Shown piece after piece: positions 1-8,300 of a DNA stretch of 10,194 nt. Position 1 is the stretch's first letter, and each line of letters starts with the position of its first letter. The position numbers were made by a program, and so were the translations under genes. The notes under the pieces are model-generated. The model did not search any database, was not told the origin of the DNA, and saw nothing but the letters and a program-made list of their open reading frames with translations. Origin of the DNA: CAYUWM01 sp964448395 (GTDB lineage: Bacteria > Chloroflexota > Dehalococcoidia > E44-bin15); assembly GCA_964448395.1 (NCBI GenBank), contig CAYUWM010000053.1, forward strand, positions 1 to 10,194, written 5' to 3'.

Positions 1-519
1 CTCCTGGCGCTTCTGCGGGGCGCGCTTGACGTACATCAGCTCGCCCTCCTGGCGGCCGAACTCGGACAGTGCCTTGCGGCCCACGTCCAGCGCGATCTCA
101 TTGGTGGCACGTCCCTCGGTGGGCACGTCGAGGAGCTTGGCAACGACATGGAGTTTCTTCACGTCCTTGATCTTGTAGTCGGGTGCCTCCCCCTCGGCGG
201 CGGCGATGAGGGTCATCGCCATGCCGCGCCCGTGGTCGGAGTGGGCTGCGGCCCCGCCGGCGATCATGCGCACGAAGTTCCGCGCCGTCACCGTCTCGAT
301 GGTCGCCCCGCAGACCCCCGTCGTGGTCTTACCGGTTAGGCGGCAGGGACCCATGAAGCAGATCTTGCAGCAGGCGCCGGAATGCCCGATGGGGCATGGC
401 TTGGTGCTGTCCGCCCGCTCGAAGGCGTTGCTGATACCCTCGGCCTCCATCTTGCACAGCATCTCGATGGTAGACGGATCTACGCTCTTGCTTTTCTGTT
501 CTTTCTTCTCTTCTGTCAC
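1..519 (-). CDS. cooS: Anaerobic carbon-monoxide dehydrogenase, Ni-containing catalytic subunit (N-terminal part, cut by window edge)
   Basis: The 173 codons present encode the N-terminal part of a nickel-iron-sulfur CO dehydrogenase, which interconverts CO and CO2 in the cytoplasm. This could be in a CODH/acetyl-CoA synthase (Wood-Ljungdahl) complex or a CO-oxidising one; the fragment cannot tell. It shows the family's cysteine signature: C42-x7-C50 fits the intersubunit D cluster, and C51-x2-C54-x4-C59-x10-C70 fits the B cluster, within CPIGHSGACCKICFMGPCRL. This is followed by GVCGA and the ARNF segment at about residue 80. The nickel C-cluster ligands lie beyond the left edge. The start is GTG at 519, because GGAGG (527-531) sits 7 nt upstream and no in-frame ATG precedes the conserved region. 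The first ~15 residues are lysine/glutamate-rich and poorly conserved. The gene has its own promoter and diverges from larB. Family assignment is firm; the symbol (cooS versus acsA) is a choice of convention. Confidence 0.93.
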   Translation of the reverse strand, partial: MTEEKKEQKSKSVDPSTIEMLCKMEAEGISNAFERADSTKPCPIGHSGACCKICFMGPCRLTGKTTTGVCGATIETVTARNFVRMIAGGAAAHSDHGRGMAMTLIAAAEGEAPDYKIKDVKKLHVVAKLLDVPTEGRATNEIALDVGRKALSEFGRQEGELMYVKRAPQKRQE

Positions 520-526
520 TTTACTT

Positions 527-531
527 CCTCC
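527..531 (-). promoter_or_regulatory. Shine-Dalgarno site of cooS
   Basis: GGAGG on the minus strand lies 7 nt before the GTG at 519. It fixes a GTG start for the CO dehydrogenase gene. Confidence 0.85.
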
Positions 532-569
532 GTAGGGTCTGTGGTAAATTTCACAATGAGCTAACTTAT

Positions 570-599
570 ATTATAGCAGTTCCCGATTTTTGAAGTCAA
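570..599 (-). promoter_or_regulatory. sigma70-type promoter of cooS
   Basis: On the minus strand, TTGACT (599-594) and a perfect TATAAT (575-570) are separated by 18 bp. The predicted transcript start is near 562, giving a leader of about 43 nt before the GTG start. The spacer and leader are AT-rich compared with the surrounding genes. No clear operator overlaps it, so how CODH expression is controlled is not visible here. Confidence 0.8.
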
Positions 600-634
600 C
601 CATCGCCCGCCACTTTCGTCCAAGTGCCCCCCGA

Positions 635-643
635 TGTTATAAT
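635..643 (+). promoter_or_regulatory. Extended -10 promoter of larB
   Basis: TGTTATAAT is an extended -10 element (TG-N-TATAAT) with a consensus hexamer at 638-643. The -35 region around 615-620 (TTCGTC or the register beside it) is poor, as is common for extended -10 promoters. The predicted transcript start is near 650. That is downstream of the GTG at 624 and the ATG at 642, the upstream in-frame starts of larB, so neither would lie in this transcript. Confidence 0.6.
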
Positions 644-653
644 GCGCTCGCAC

Positions 654-661
654 AAGGGAGG
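654..661 (+). promoter_or_regulatory. Shine-Dalgarno site pointing to an ATC start of larB
   Basis: AAGGGAGG is a near-perfect ribosome-binding site. Its GGAGG core (657-661) is followed by a 7-nt spacer and then the in-frame codon ATC at 669. There is no ATG, GTG or TTG at the right distance. The next in-frame GTG, at 705, would remove the first helix of the protein. Confidence 0.65.
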
Positions 662-668
662 CACAGAC

Positions 669-1412
669 ATCGACAGCGAACGATTATCGCAATTACTGTC
701 CGCGGTGAAATCGGGGGAGGTCAGCATCGACCAGGCCCTGTCCCAGCTCGCCCGGCTCCCCTACGAGGAGGTCGGCTTCGCCAAGATCGACCACCACCGG
801 GCGCTGCGGCGCGGCTTCCCCGAGGTGGTCTTCGGTCCGGGCAAGACGCCGCAGCAGGTCGCTACGATCGTAGAGCGAATAGCCTCCACCGCCGACAAGG
901 TGCTGGTGACCAAGGTGGAGCAGGAGTGTTTCGATGTGGTACAACAAAGCGTCGCCGATGCGCAGTATCACCCTGTTGCCCGGGCGATAACGGTAAACCG
1001 ATGCGGGAAGGCGGCTAGACGCCGGGGTATTATGGTGCTCACCGGGGGCACCGCCGACATCCCCATCGCCGAGGAGGCGGCGGTCACCGCGGAGCTGATC
1101 GGTAACGACGTGGAACGCTGTTTCGACGTGGGTGTCGCCGGGGTGCACCGGCTGCTGGAGCAGCTGCCCCGGCTGCGACAGGCGAAGGTGGTGGTAGCGG
1201 TGGCGGGTATGGAGGGCGCGCTCGCCAGCGTGGTCAGCGGGATGGTGGCGGTGCCGGTGATCGCGGTGCCGACCAGCGTGGGCTACGGAGCCAGCTTCGA
1301 GGGGCTGGCGGCACTGCTGACCATGCTAAACAGCTGTTCCGCCGGGGTCTCCGTCGTCAACATCGATAATGGGTTCGGTGCCGGATACCTCGCCGCCCTC
1401 ATCAACCGATGA
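669..1412 (+). CDS. larB: LarB, nickel pincer cofactor biosynthesis protein (pyridinium-3,5-bisthiocarboxylic acid mononucleotide synthesis, first step)
   Basis: LarB carboxylates and hydrolyses nicotinic acid adenine dinucleotide to pyridinium-3,5-biscarboxylic acid mononucleotide, the first step towards the nickel-pincer nucleotide of lactate racemase-type (LarA) enzymes. The N-terminal part has LPYEEVGFAKIDHHR, then FPEVVFGPGKT. The C-terminal half resembles the AIR carboxylase (PurE) fold: GGTADIPIAEEA, VAGMEGALASV, PTSVGYGASF and NSCSAGVSVVNIDNGFGAG. From ATC669 the protein has 247 residues. Its E182 and C223 then fall two positions from Glu180 and Cys221 of the 246-residue Lactiplantibacillus plantarum enzyme (recalled from the literature), where the Cys binds substrate covalently. 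This start was chosen for its strong ribosome-binding site; ATG642 (256 residues) and GTG624 are in-frame alternatives without one. The gene converges on rpoC and overlaps its last 87 bp. larC and larE are not in view. Function is confident; the start is less so. Confidence 0.9.
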   Translation: MDSERLSQLLSAVKSGEVSIDQALSQLARLPYEEVGFAKIDHHRALRRGFPEVVFGPGKTPQQVATIVERIASTADKVLVTKVEQECFDVVQQSVADAQYHPVARAITVNRCGKAARRRGIMVLTGGTADIPIAEEAAVTAELIGNDVERCFDVGVAGVHRLLEQLPRLRQAKVVVAVAGMEGALASVVSGMVAVPVIAVPTSVGYGASFEGLAALLTMLNSCSAGVSVVNIDNGFGAGYLAALINR

Positions 1413-4400
1413 CTGCTCCCTGTCACCACTTTGATCTACCGATGACTCCCCACCATCGCCGCTCAACAGCTCCTCAGCCAGTCGTTGCGCCAGGCCCTCA
1501 TCGATCGCACCCACATCGGGCAACATCTCATCCAGCAGAAGCTCGTCCTCCATCCCTTCTGCAAACGCCCCCAGGCCGCCTCCACCCAGCATGTGCAACG
1601 GCTGGGGGGCCTGCAATTCAGCCATGGCCCCCTCCGAGAGCCGGCAGCGCGCCGGAATCAGTTTCCCGATTATGACATTCTCCTTGAGCCCCAGCAGCTT
1701 GTCCGTCTTCCCTGATATCGCGGCCTCGGTGAGCACCCTGGTGGTCTCCTGGAAGGAAGCGGCCGACAGGAAACTGTCGGTGTTAAGCGATCCCTTGGTG
1801 ATACCCAGCAGCACTGTCTGTGCGGTCGCCGGCTCTCCCCCCTCCGCCAGCACCTTGGCGTTGATCTCCTCATAAACAAAACGATCCACCAGTTCCCCGG
1901 GGAGCAACTCGGTGTCTCCCGGAGCGTCAATGCGGACCTTACGCAGCATCTGCCGGACTATGGTCTCGATATGCTTGTCGTTGATGCTTACCCCCTGCGT
2001 GCGGTAAACCTGCTGCACCTCATCCACCAGATACTGCTGCACCTTCTCCTTGCCCAGTATGCGAAGCAGATCCTGAGGGTTGACCAGCCCCTCGGTCAGC
2101 TGCTGGCCTGCCTGCACCGACTGGCCAGTATCGACAGCGATGCGGACGGTGCTGGGGGTGATATACTCCCGCTCCTCTTTCTCCTCGTATGAAACGGCTA
2201 TCTGATCCTTTGCCACGGCTGCCTCGCCCGCCACCCTGGATACGATAGCGGTTGCCTCCGTTTCCGAGTCTCGTTTCCTGCCCCCGGGCCCGGCTATCAC
2301 ATCCCCAACATCCACCCACTGCCCGTTCTTAACCTTGGGTTTATAGCCCGCCGGCAGCGGGTACTCATCGCGGTAAAGCTCCGAGCTCGAGACCCTTATA
2401 CTGCGCTCACCCTCATCCCCCACAACCTCCACCTGCCCGTCGATCTCGGAGATGATCGCCTGGACTTTGGGTGACCGCGCCTCAAACAGTTCTTCCACGC
2501 GGGGCAGCCCGCTGATGATATCCAGTCCGGCGACCCCGCCAGTATGGAAGGTGCGCAGGGTCAACTGCGTACCCGGCTCCCCGATGCTTTGTGCAGCGAT
2601 GATGCCCACCGCCTCGCCAAGCTGCACCCGCCGCCCGTGCGCCAGGCTCCTGCCATAGCACAGCTGGCACACGCCGTGCCTCGCTTGACAGCTAAGAGGG
2701 GACCTGATGTAAACCTTATCGATGCCCGCTTGAGTGATCTCCTCCAGCTTACCCTCGTCGATCTCCTCACCCCGCTCAACGATGACCGCTCCGCTATCAG
2801 GATGCGTAATCGCCGCAGCGGCGACCCGGCCCAAGATACGCTCTTTAAAGGGCACCAGAATATGCTTCTCCGTTACTTCATGGATCCAGATGCCGCCAGT
2901 GGTACCGCAGTCTTCCTCCAGCACTATCAGGTCCTGGGCGACGTCGACCAGTCGCCTGGTGAGGTAGCCGCTGTCCGCCGTCCTCAGCGCGGTATCCGCC
3001 AGCCCTTTTCTGGCACCATGGGTAGAGATGAAATACTCCAGGGCGGTCAAACCTTCCCTGAAGCTGGAGGTTATCGGCAGGTCGATTATCCGCCCCGAGG
3101 GGTCGGTCATCAGCCCGCGCATACCGGCCATCTGTCTGATCTGGTCTATGTTACCCTTAGCACCGGAGGTCGCCATCTGATATATTGAGCCGTAACGATC
3201 CAGCGACCCAGCGATAGCAGAGGTGACCTTTTTCGTAGCCTCTGTCCACAGTGCTACAGTACTGGCATACCGCTCTTCATCAGTGATCAGCCCCCTCTGG
3301 AACTGCTTGTCCACCTCCGCCACCTTCCCTTCTACCTCCTCGATGAGCTCCTCCTTGCCCTCGGGCGCCACTATATCGCTCATGGCGATGGTGCTGCCGG
3401 ACCTGGTGACGTAGCGAAATCCCAGCCTTTTTATATTATCGGCCATCTCCGCTGCCGTCACGTTGCCAAAACGCTTAAAACAGTTGGCGATCAATGCCTT
3501 CAGTGAGCCCTTGTCCATCACCTGGTTCATGAAACCGAGCTCCTTGGGCAGTATCTCATTGAAGATAATACGGCCCACGGTGGTTTTCACTCGCTCCCCG
3601 CCATCGAGCCTTACCTCTATCTCCGCCTCCAAGTCGATGAGCCTCAGGGCGCGGGCCAGCTTGGCCTCTTCCGCGCTGCTGAATACCATCCCTGCCCCCT
3701 TGGCTCCGGGCTTTGCGATAGTGAGATAGAAGCAGCCCAGAACTATATCCAGGGTAGGGGCTACCACCGGCTCCCCCGAACTGGGCAGCAGCATATTGTT
3801 TGAGGCCAGCATCACCTCCCGGGCCTCCAGCACCGCGGCTCTGGAGAGGGGGACGTGAACCGCCATCTGATCACCGTCGAAATCGGCATTAAAGGCAGAG
3901 CATACCAGCGGGTGAAGCTGGATGGCGCTGCCGTCAATCAATACCGGCTCGAAGGCCTGTATGCCGAGGCGATGAAGCGTTGGGGCCCGATTCAGCATCA
4001 CCGGCCGGTCCTTGACGACTACCTTCAACGCTTCCCATACCTCATCCCGCTCCCGCTCTACCAGACGCTTGGCACTCTTGATGTTATGGGCATGCCCCTG
4101 GATGATCAGGTAATGCATAACGAACGGCTTGAATAATTCCAGGGCCATCCTCTTCGGCAAGCCGCACTGGTGGAGCTTCAGATCCGGGCCGACCACGATA
4201 ACCGAGCGTCCGCTGTAATCCACCCGCTTGCCCAGCAGGTTCTGGCGGAAGCGTCCCTGCTTGCCCCTCAGCATATCCGACAGCGACTTCAGTTTGTGGT
4301 TGCCGGAGCTGGTGATAGCTCGCCCCCGCCGGCCGTTGTCGATCAGGGAGTCCACCGCCTCCTGAAGCATCCTCTTCTCGTTGCGCACTATAATCTCCGG

Positions 4401-5363
4401 CGCGCCCAGCTCGAGCAGGCGCCGCAACCTGTTGTTGCGGTTTATCACCCGCCGATAGAGATCGTTGAGGTCTGATGTGGCAAACCTGCCACCGTCCAGC
4501 TGAACCATGGGCCGCAGGTCCGGAGGCAGCACGGGAAGCACCGTCAATACCATCCACTCCGGTTTGTTCCCGCTCCTGCGCAGCGCTTCCACCACCTTGA
4601 TCCTCTTAGTGGCCTTCTTCCTCCGCTGCCCGGTGCTGGAGCGTATCTCCTTGTACAGGCTCTCTCTAAGCTCTTCCAGATCGATATTGTTCAGGATATC
4701 CAGTATCGCCTCAGCCCCCATCCCCGCCTGGAACACACCGGGATAGCGATCCCTGAGCTCGTTATACTTGCTCTCGTTAAGCATCCGCAGCCGCTGTATT
4801 TCTTCCAGCTCCTCGATCTTGTTGTTGAGCGCATCCCACAGCGATTGCCCTTCTTCCACCATATCCTCGCTGGACACGCCCTGCGGCTCCAGTCCGGCGA
4901 TCTCCTCCTGCGTTTTGGCTATAGCCTCATCTTTCGCCCGCTGATCCACGGAGGTGATTATGTACTGGGCGAAGTACAGCACCCGCTCCAGGTTGCGCGG
5001 GGAGATGTCTAGCAGGAGCCCCAGACTGCTCGGCGTCCCTTTCACGAACCATATATGGCTCACCGGGGCGGCCAGCTCGATATGGCCCATCCGCTCCCGC
5101 CTCACCTTGGCACGCGCCACCTCGACGCCGCACTTATCGCAGACGATACCGCGATAGCGCACCTTCTTGTATTTCCCGCAGTAGCACTCGAAGTCCTTCG
5201 TCGGCCCGAATATCCGCTCACAGAAGAGCCCGTCGCGCTCCGGTTTCAGGGTACGGTAATTGACCGTCTCCGGCTTGGTCACCTCGCCCCATGACCAGCT
5301 CCTAATCTGCTCCGGCGAGGCTAGAGATATCCTTACTGCACTGAAATCATTAACTTCGAGCAC
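1326..5363 (-). CDS. rpoC: DNA-directed RNA polymerase, beta' subunit
   Basis: Beta' forms one pincer of RNA polymerase and carries the catalytic Mg2+ site. The 1345 residues contain, in order, the N-terminal zinc ribbon (C60, C62, C75, C78), the clamp and rudder region, the switch/bridge entry VMLNRAPTLHR, and the catalytic loop NADFDGDQMAVH with D494, D496 and D498. The second zinc site follows (C819, C892, C899, C902), then the bridge helix/trigger-loop region GIIAAQSIGEPGTQLTLRTF (921-940). The conserved family end, ENVIIGKLIPA, finishes near residue 1238. About 106 further residues form a poorly conserved, strongly acidic tail. I chose GTG at 5363 because GGAGG (5372-5376) is 8 nt upstream and LEVNDF is the usual beta' beginning; GTG5411 would add 16 unusual residues. 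The start overlaps rpoB by 14 bp, suggesting translational coupling. The last 28 codons and the TAG stop lie antisense to larB. Confidence 0.98.
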   Translation of the reverse strand: MLEVNDFSAVRISLASPEQIRSWSWGEVTKPETVNYRTLKPERDGLFCERIFGPTKDFECYCGKYKKVRYRGIVCDKCGVEVARAKVRRERMGHIELAAPVSHIWFVKGTPSSLGLLLDISPRNLERVLYFAQYIITSVDQRAKDEAIAKTQEEIAGLEPQGVSSEDMVEEGQSLWDALNNKIEELEEIQRLRMLNESKYNELRDRYPGVFQAGMGAEAILDILNNIDLEELRESLYKEIRSSTGQRRKKATKRIKVVEALRRSGNKPEWMVLTVLPVLPPDLRPMVQLDGGRFATSDLNDLYRRVINRNNRLRRLLELGAPEIIVRNEKRMLQEAVDSLIDNGRRGRAITSSGNHKLKSLSDMLRGKQGRFRQNLLGKRVDYSGRSVIVVGPDLKLHQCGLPKRMALELFKPFVMHYLIIQGHAHNIKSAKRLVERERDEVWEALKVVVKDRPVMLNRAPTLHRLGIQAFEPVLIDGSAIQLHPLVCSAFNADFDGDQMAVHVPLSRAAVLEAREVMLASNNMLLPSSGEPVVAPTLDIVLGCFYLTIAKPGAKGAGMVFSSAEEAKLARALRLIDLEAEIEVRLDGGERVKTTVGRIIFNEILPKELGFMNQVMDKGSLKALIANCFKRFGNVTAAEMADNIKRLGFRYVTRSGSTIAMSDIVAPEGKEELIEEVEGKVAEVDKQFQRGLITDEERYASTVALWTEATKKVTSAIAGSLDRYGSIYQMATSGAKGNIDQIRQMAGMRGLMTDPSGRIIDLPITSSFREGLTALEYFISTHGARKGLADTALRTADSGYLTRRLVDVAQDLIVLEEDCGTTGGIWIHEVTEKHILVPFKERILGRVAAAAITHPDSGAVIVERGEEIDEGKLEEITQAGIDKVYIRSPLSCQARHGVCQLCYGRSLAHGRRVQLGEAVGIIAAQSIGEPGTQLTLRTFHTGGVAGLDIISGLPRVEELFEARSPKVQAIISEIDGQVEVVGDEGERSIRVSSSELYRDEYPLPAGYKPKVKNGQWVDVGDVIAGPGGRKRDSETEATAIVSRVAGEAAVAKDQIAVSYEEKEEREYITPSTVRIAVDTGQSVQAGQQLTEGLVNPQDLLRILGKEKVQQYLVDEVQQVYRTQGVSINDKHIETIVRQMLRKVRIDAPGDTELLPGELVDRFVYEEINAKVLAEGGEPATAQTVLLGITKGSLNTDSFLSAASFQETTRVLTEAAISGKTDKLLGLKENVIIGKLIPARCRLSEGAMAELQAPQPLHMLGGGGLGAFAEGMEDELLLDEMLPDVGAIDEGLAQRLAEELLSGDGGESSVDQSGDREQSSVDEGGEVSGTEPIIDVDDGDPGGTAV
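1389..1447. repeat. Imperfect 26-bp direct repeat, 33 bp apart, at the larB/rpoC overlap
   Basis: Positions 1389-1414 (the last larB codons, the stop and two bases) match 1422-1447 at 19 of 26 bases, including an exact ACCGATGACT at the right end of each copy. The offset is exactly 11 codons, so both copies lie in the same frame. In the larB direction the second copy reads LIYR-stop, like the real LINR-stop. In the rpoC direction the copies give two SSVD-containing units in the acidic tail. Confidence 0.5.
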
Positions 5364-8300
5364 CTGTATCTCCTCCAATTCTGGGAAGTCGCAACCTGGG
5401 GATGTCTCCACCTAAATCCTCGACCAGGGCTACGCTCTCCTCCTCATCGTTCAATACCTCCACCGCCAGCCCCAGGCTCTGGAGCTCCTTGACCAGCACC
5501 TTGAAGGATTCGGGCACCCCCGGCTCCCAGATGGCATCTCCCTTGATAATAGACTCGTAGGTTTTAGCCCTGCCAGTCACATCATCCGACTTAACCGTCA
5601 ACAGTTCTTGAAGCACATGGGCGGCGCCATAGGCCTCCAGCGCCCACACCTCCATCTCTCCGAACCGCTGACCGCCGAACTGGGCTTTGCCCCCCAGGGG
5701 CTGCTGGGTAATCAGGGAGTACGACCCCGTAGAGCGGGCATGAGCCTTGTCCTCAACCAAGTGGATAAGCTTCATCATGTACGTATAGCCCACCGTCACC
5801 GGCTGGTCGAAAGCCTCCCCGGTGCGGCCGTCGTATAGGGTGGTCTTACCCCATGTAGGCAGGGGAAGCCCCCTCTCCCGTGCGACCCGCTTCGCCTCTG
5901 CCGCCAGACTATCGCCGATGAGCTCCCCCGCATCGACGCCGATATCCTCCATCCACAGCTTCAGCGCAGCCGTCCTGGCTTCATCCCCGTGCTTATCGCT
6001 GAAAACCCTGTCCCCGTTGTAACCCCGCTCTTCCAGCCATGCCTTGGCCTGCTTCAGATCGAAGGGGGTTTCTTCCTCGGGATCGGGATCGATCGCGCCG
6101 GCGCGCTGGGCGATCCAGGCCCTGGCAAGTTCCGCCTCTATAACATCGTTCTCGGCGCCATCGAAGACCGAAGAGATGACTTTGAACCCCAGGGTATGGG
6201 CCGCCCATCCCAGATGGGCCTCCAGCACCTGCCCCAGGTTCATCCTCGAGGGGACGCCGATAGGGTTGAGAACGACCTCTACCGGACGGCCGTCGGGGAG
6301 GTAGGGCATATCCTCCGGGGGCAGTATACGGGCTATCACTCCCTTGTTGCCGTGTCTCCCCGAAACCTTATCCCCTACGGATACCTTCCTCCACTGCGCC
6401 ACCCATACCCGCACCAGCTGATTGACCCCGGGAGGAAGCTCGGCATGAGATTCCCTGGTGAACACCTTGACATCGATAACCTTGCCCCACTCGCCGTGTG
6501 GTACCCGCAGCGAGGAGTCCTTCACATCCCTGGCCTTGTCCCCGAAGATGGCGCGAAGCAGCTTTTCCTCCGCGCTGAGTTCGGTTTCGCCCTTGGGGGT
6601 AATCTTCCCCACCAGGATATCCCCGGGCTTGACCTCGGCGCCCACCCTCACGATTCCCTCTTCATCCAAGTTCCTCAGGTTCTCTTCACCGACATTGGGT
6701 ATATCCCTGGTGATCTCTTCCGAGCCCAGCTTAGTATCTCGTGCTTCGGTCTCGTGCTTCTCAATGTGGATCGATGTATATCGATCCTCCCTGACCAGGT
6801 TCTCGCTGATGATCACCGCATCCTCGAAGTTGTACCCCTCCCAGCTCATGAAGGCGCAGAGAACGTTGCGACCCAGCGCCAGTTCCCCCCGGTCCGTGGA
6901 GGAGCTGTCTGCCACTATCTGCCCCCGGTTCACTTTCTCTCCCTTGGACACCAGCGGGTGCTGGTTGATACAGGTGCCCTGGTTAGAGCGGGCGAACTTA
7001 ATCAGGGGATATCTGTGATCCTTGCCCGCTCCATCCCGCACCACAATCTCCCGGGAGGTGACCGAGGCCACCGTTCCATCACTGCCAGCGATAGCCACCT
7101 GCCCGCTGTCGTAGGCCGCCTGTGCCTCCATGCCGGTACCGATCAGGGGATACTCGGGGCGGATCAGGGGCACGGCCTGTCGCTGCATGTTGGAACCCAT
7201 CAGGGCGCGGTTTGCATCATCGTGCTCCAGGAAAGGAATCAGGGCGGTGGAGACGCTTACGATCTGCTTCGGCGAGATGTCCATGAGGTCCACCCGGTCC
7301 GGCGGCATCTCGAAGAACTTGTCCTCGAACCTGGCCTTGACCCGGCTGTGGACAAACTGATTCTTTTCATCCAGCAGCTCATTCGCCTGAGCGATGTAAT
7401 ACTGCTCCTCCTCATCGGCCGAGTAATAGCTCACGTCATGCGTGGCGAACGGGACCACTTTCACCTTCCGCGGCCCCAGCTCGGCCAGACGCTGTAACGT
7501 CTTCTCGGTCAACTTGGTGCCGCTCTTGACCGTAACGCGCTCGCCGTCATCCAGAACATCCTCCGCTATCGTGCGGCCGACCAGCTCCGCGGAGTCGCTC
7601 TCCAGCTCCTTGACCACCCTGCGATACGGGGTCTCGATAAGGCCGTACTCGTCGATTATGCTGTAGGTGGCCAGCGACCCGATGAGGCCGATGTTAGGCC
7701 CTTCAGGGGTCTCGATGGGGCAGATGCGCCCGTAGTGTGAATGGTGGACATCCCTCACCTCGAACCCGGCCCTCTCCCGCGAGAGCCCGCCGGGTCCCAG
7801 AGCTGAGACGCGACGCTTATGTGTCAGCTCCGCCAGGGGGTTGGTCTGATCCATGAACTGGGAGAGCTGAGACGCCCCGAAGAATTCCCGTATGGCCGCC
7901 ACCACCGGCCGCACGTTTATCAGGGTGCTGGGGGCGATCGCATCGGGGTCGATTATGCTCATCCGCTCTCTGATCACCCGCTCCATGCGCAGCAAACCGA
8001 TGCGGACTTGGTTCTGTATCAACTCCCCCATGGTCCTTACCCTGCGATTGCCCAGATGGTCGATGTCGTCGGGGGTCAAGACGCCGTTGTTCACCCGGAT
8101 GATATGACGCACGATCTCCAGCAGGTCCTCCTTGGTGGCCACCTGATGGGTCTGGGGCACGTCGAGGCGGAGCCTCTTATTCAGCTTGTACCGGCCGACC
8201 CGGCCCAGGCTATAGCGGCGGGGGTTGAACAGCAGGTTATCCATCAGGGTGCGCGCATTATCCAACGAGGGGGGATCGCCGGGCCTCAAGCGCCGGTAGA

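Noticed and set aside
544..554. Near-palindrome GTGAA-A-TTTAC in the cooS leader as an operator
   Set aside because: Only 4 of 5 arm positions pair, and the core is just an AT-rich hexamer that is common by chance in such a spacer.
590..1018. Open frame in another frame across the larB start
   Set aside because: Arg/Pro-rich product with no family resemblance; it is a frame shadow of larB, which has a clear family match.
1413..1500. A terminator for larB or rpoC at their convergent end
   Set aside because: The region is coding for rpoC and shows no GC-rich hairpin followed by a T-run on either strand.
5364..5411. Upstream GTG at 5411 as the rpoC start
   Set aside because: It has no good ribosome-binding site and adds 16 residues not seen in the family, while GTG5363 has GGAGG 8 nt away and begins at the usual LEVNDF.
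5989..7497. A 502-codon open frame antisense to rpoB
   Set aside because: It lies wholly inside a full-length, well conserved rpoB. Its product has no recognisable domain, and long antisense frames are expected opposite GC-rich genes with strong codon bias.
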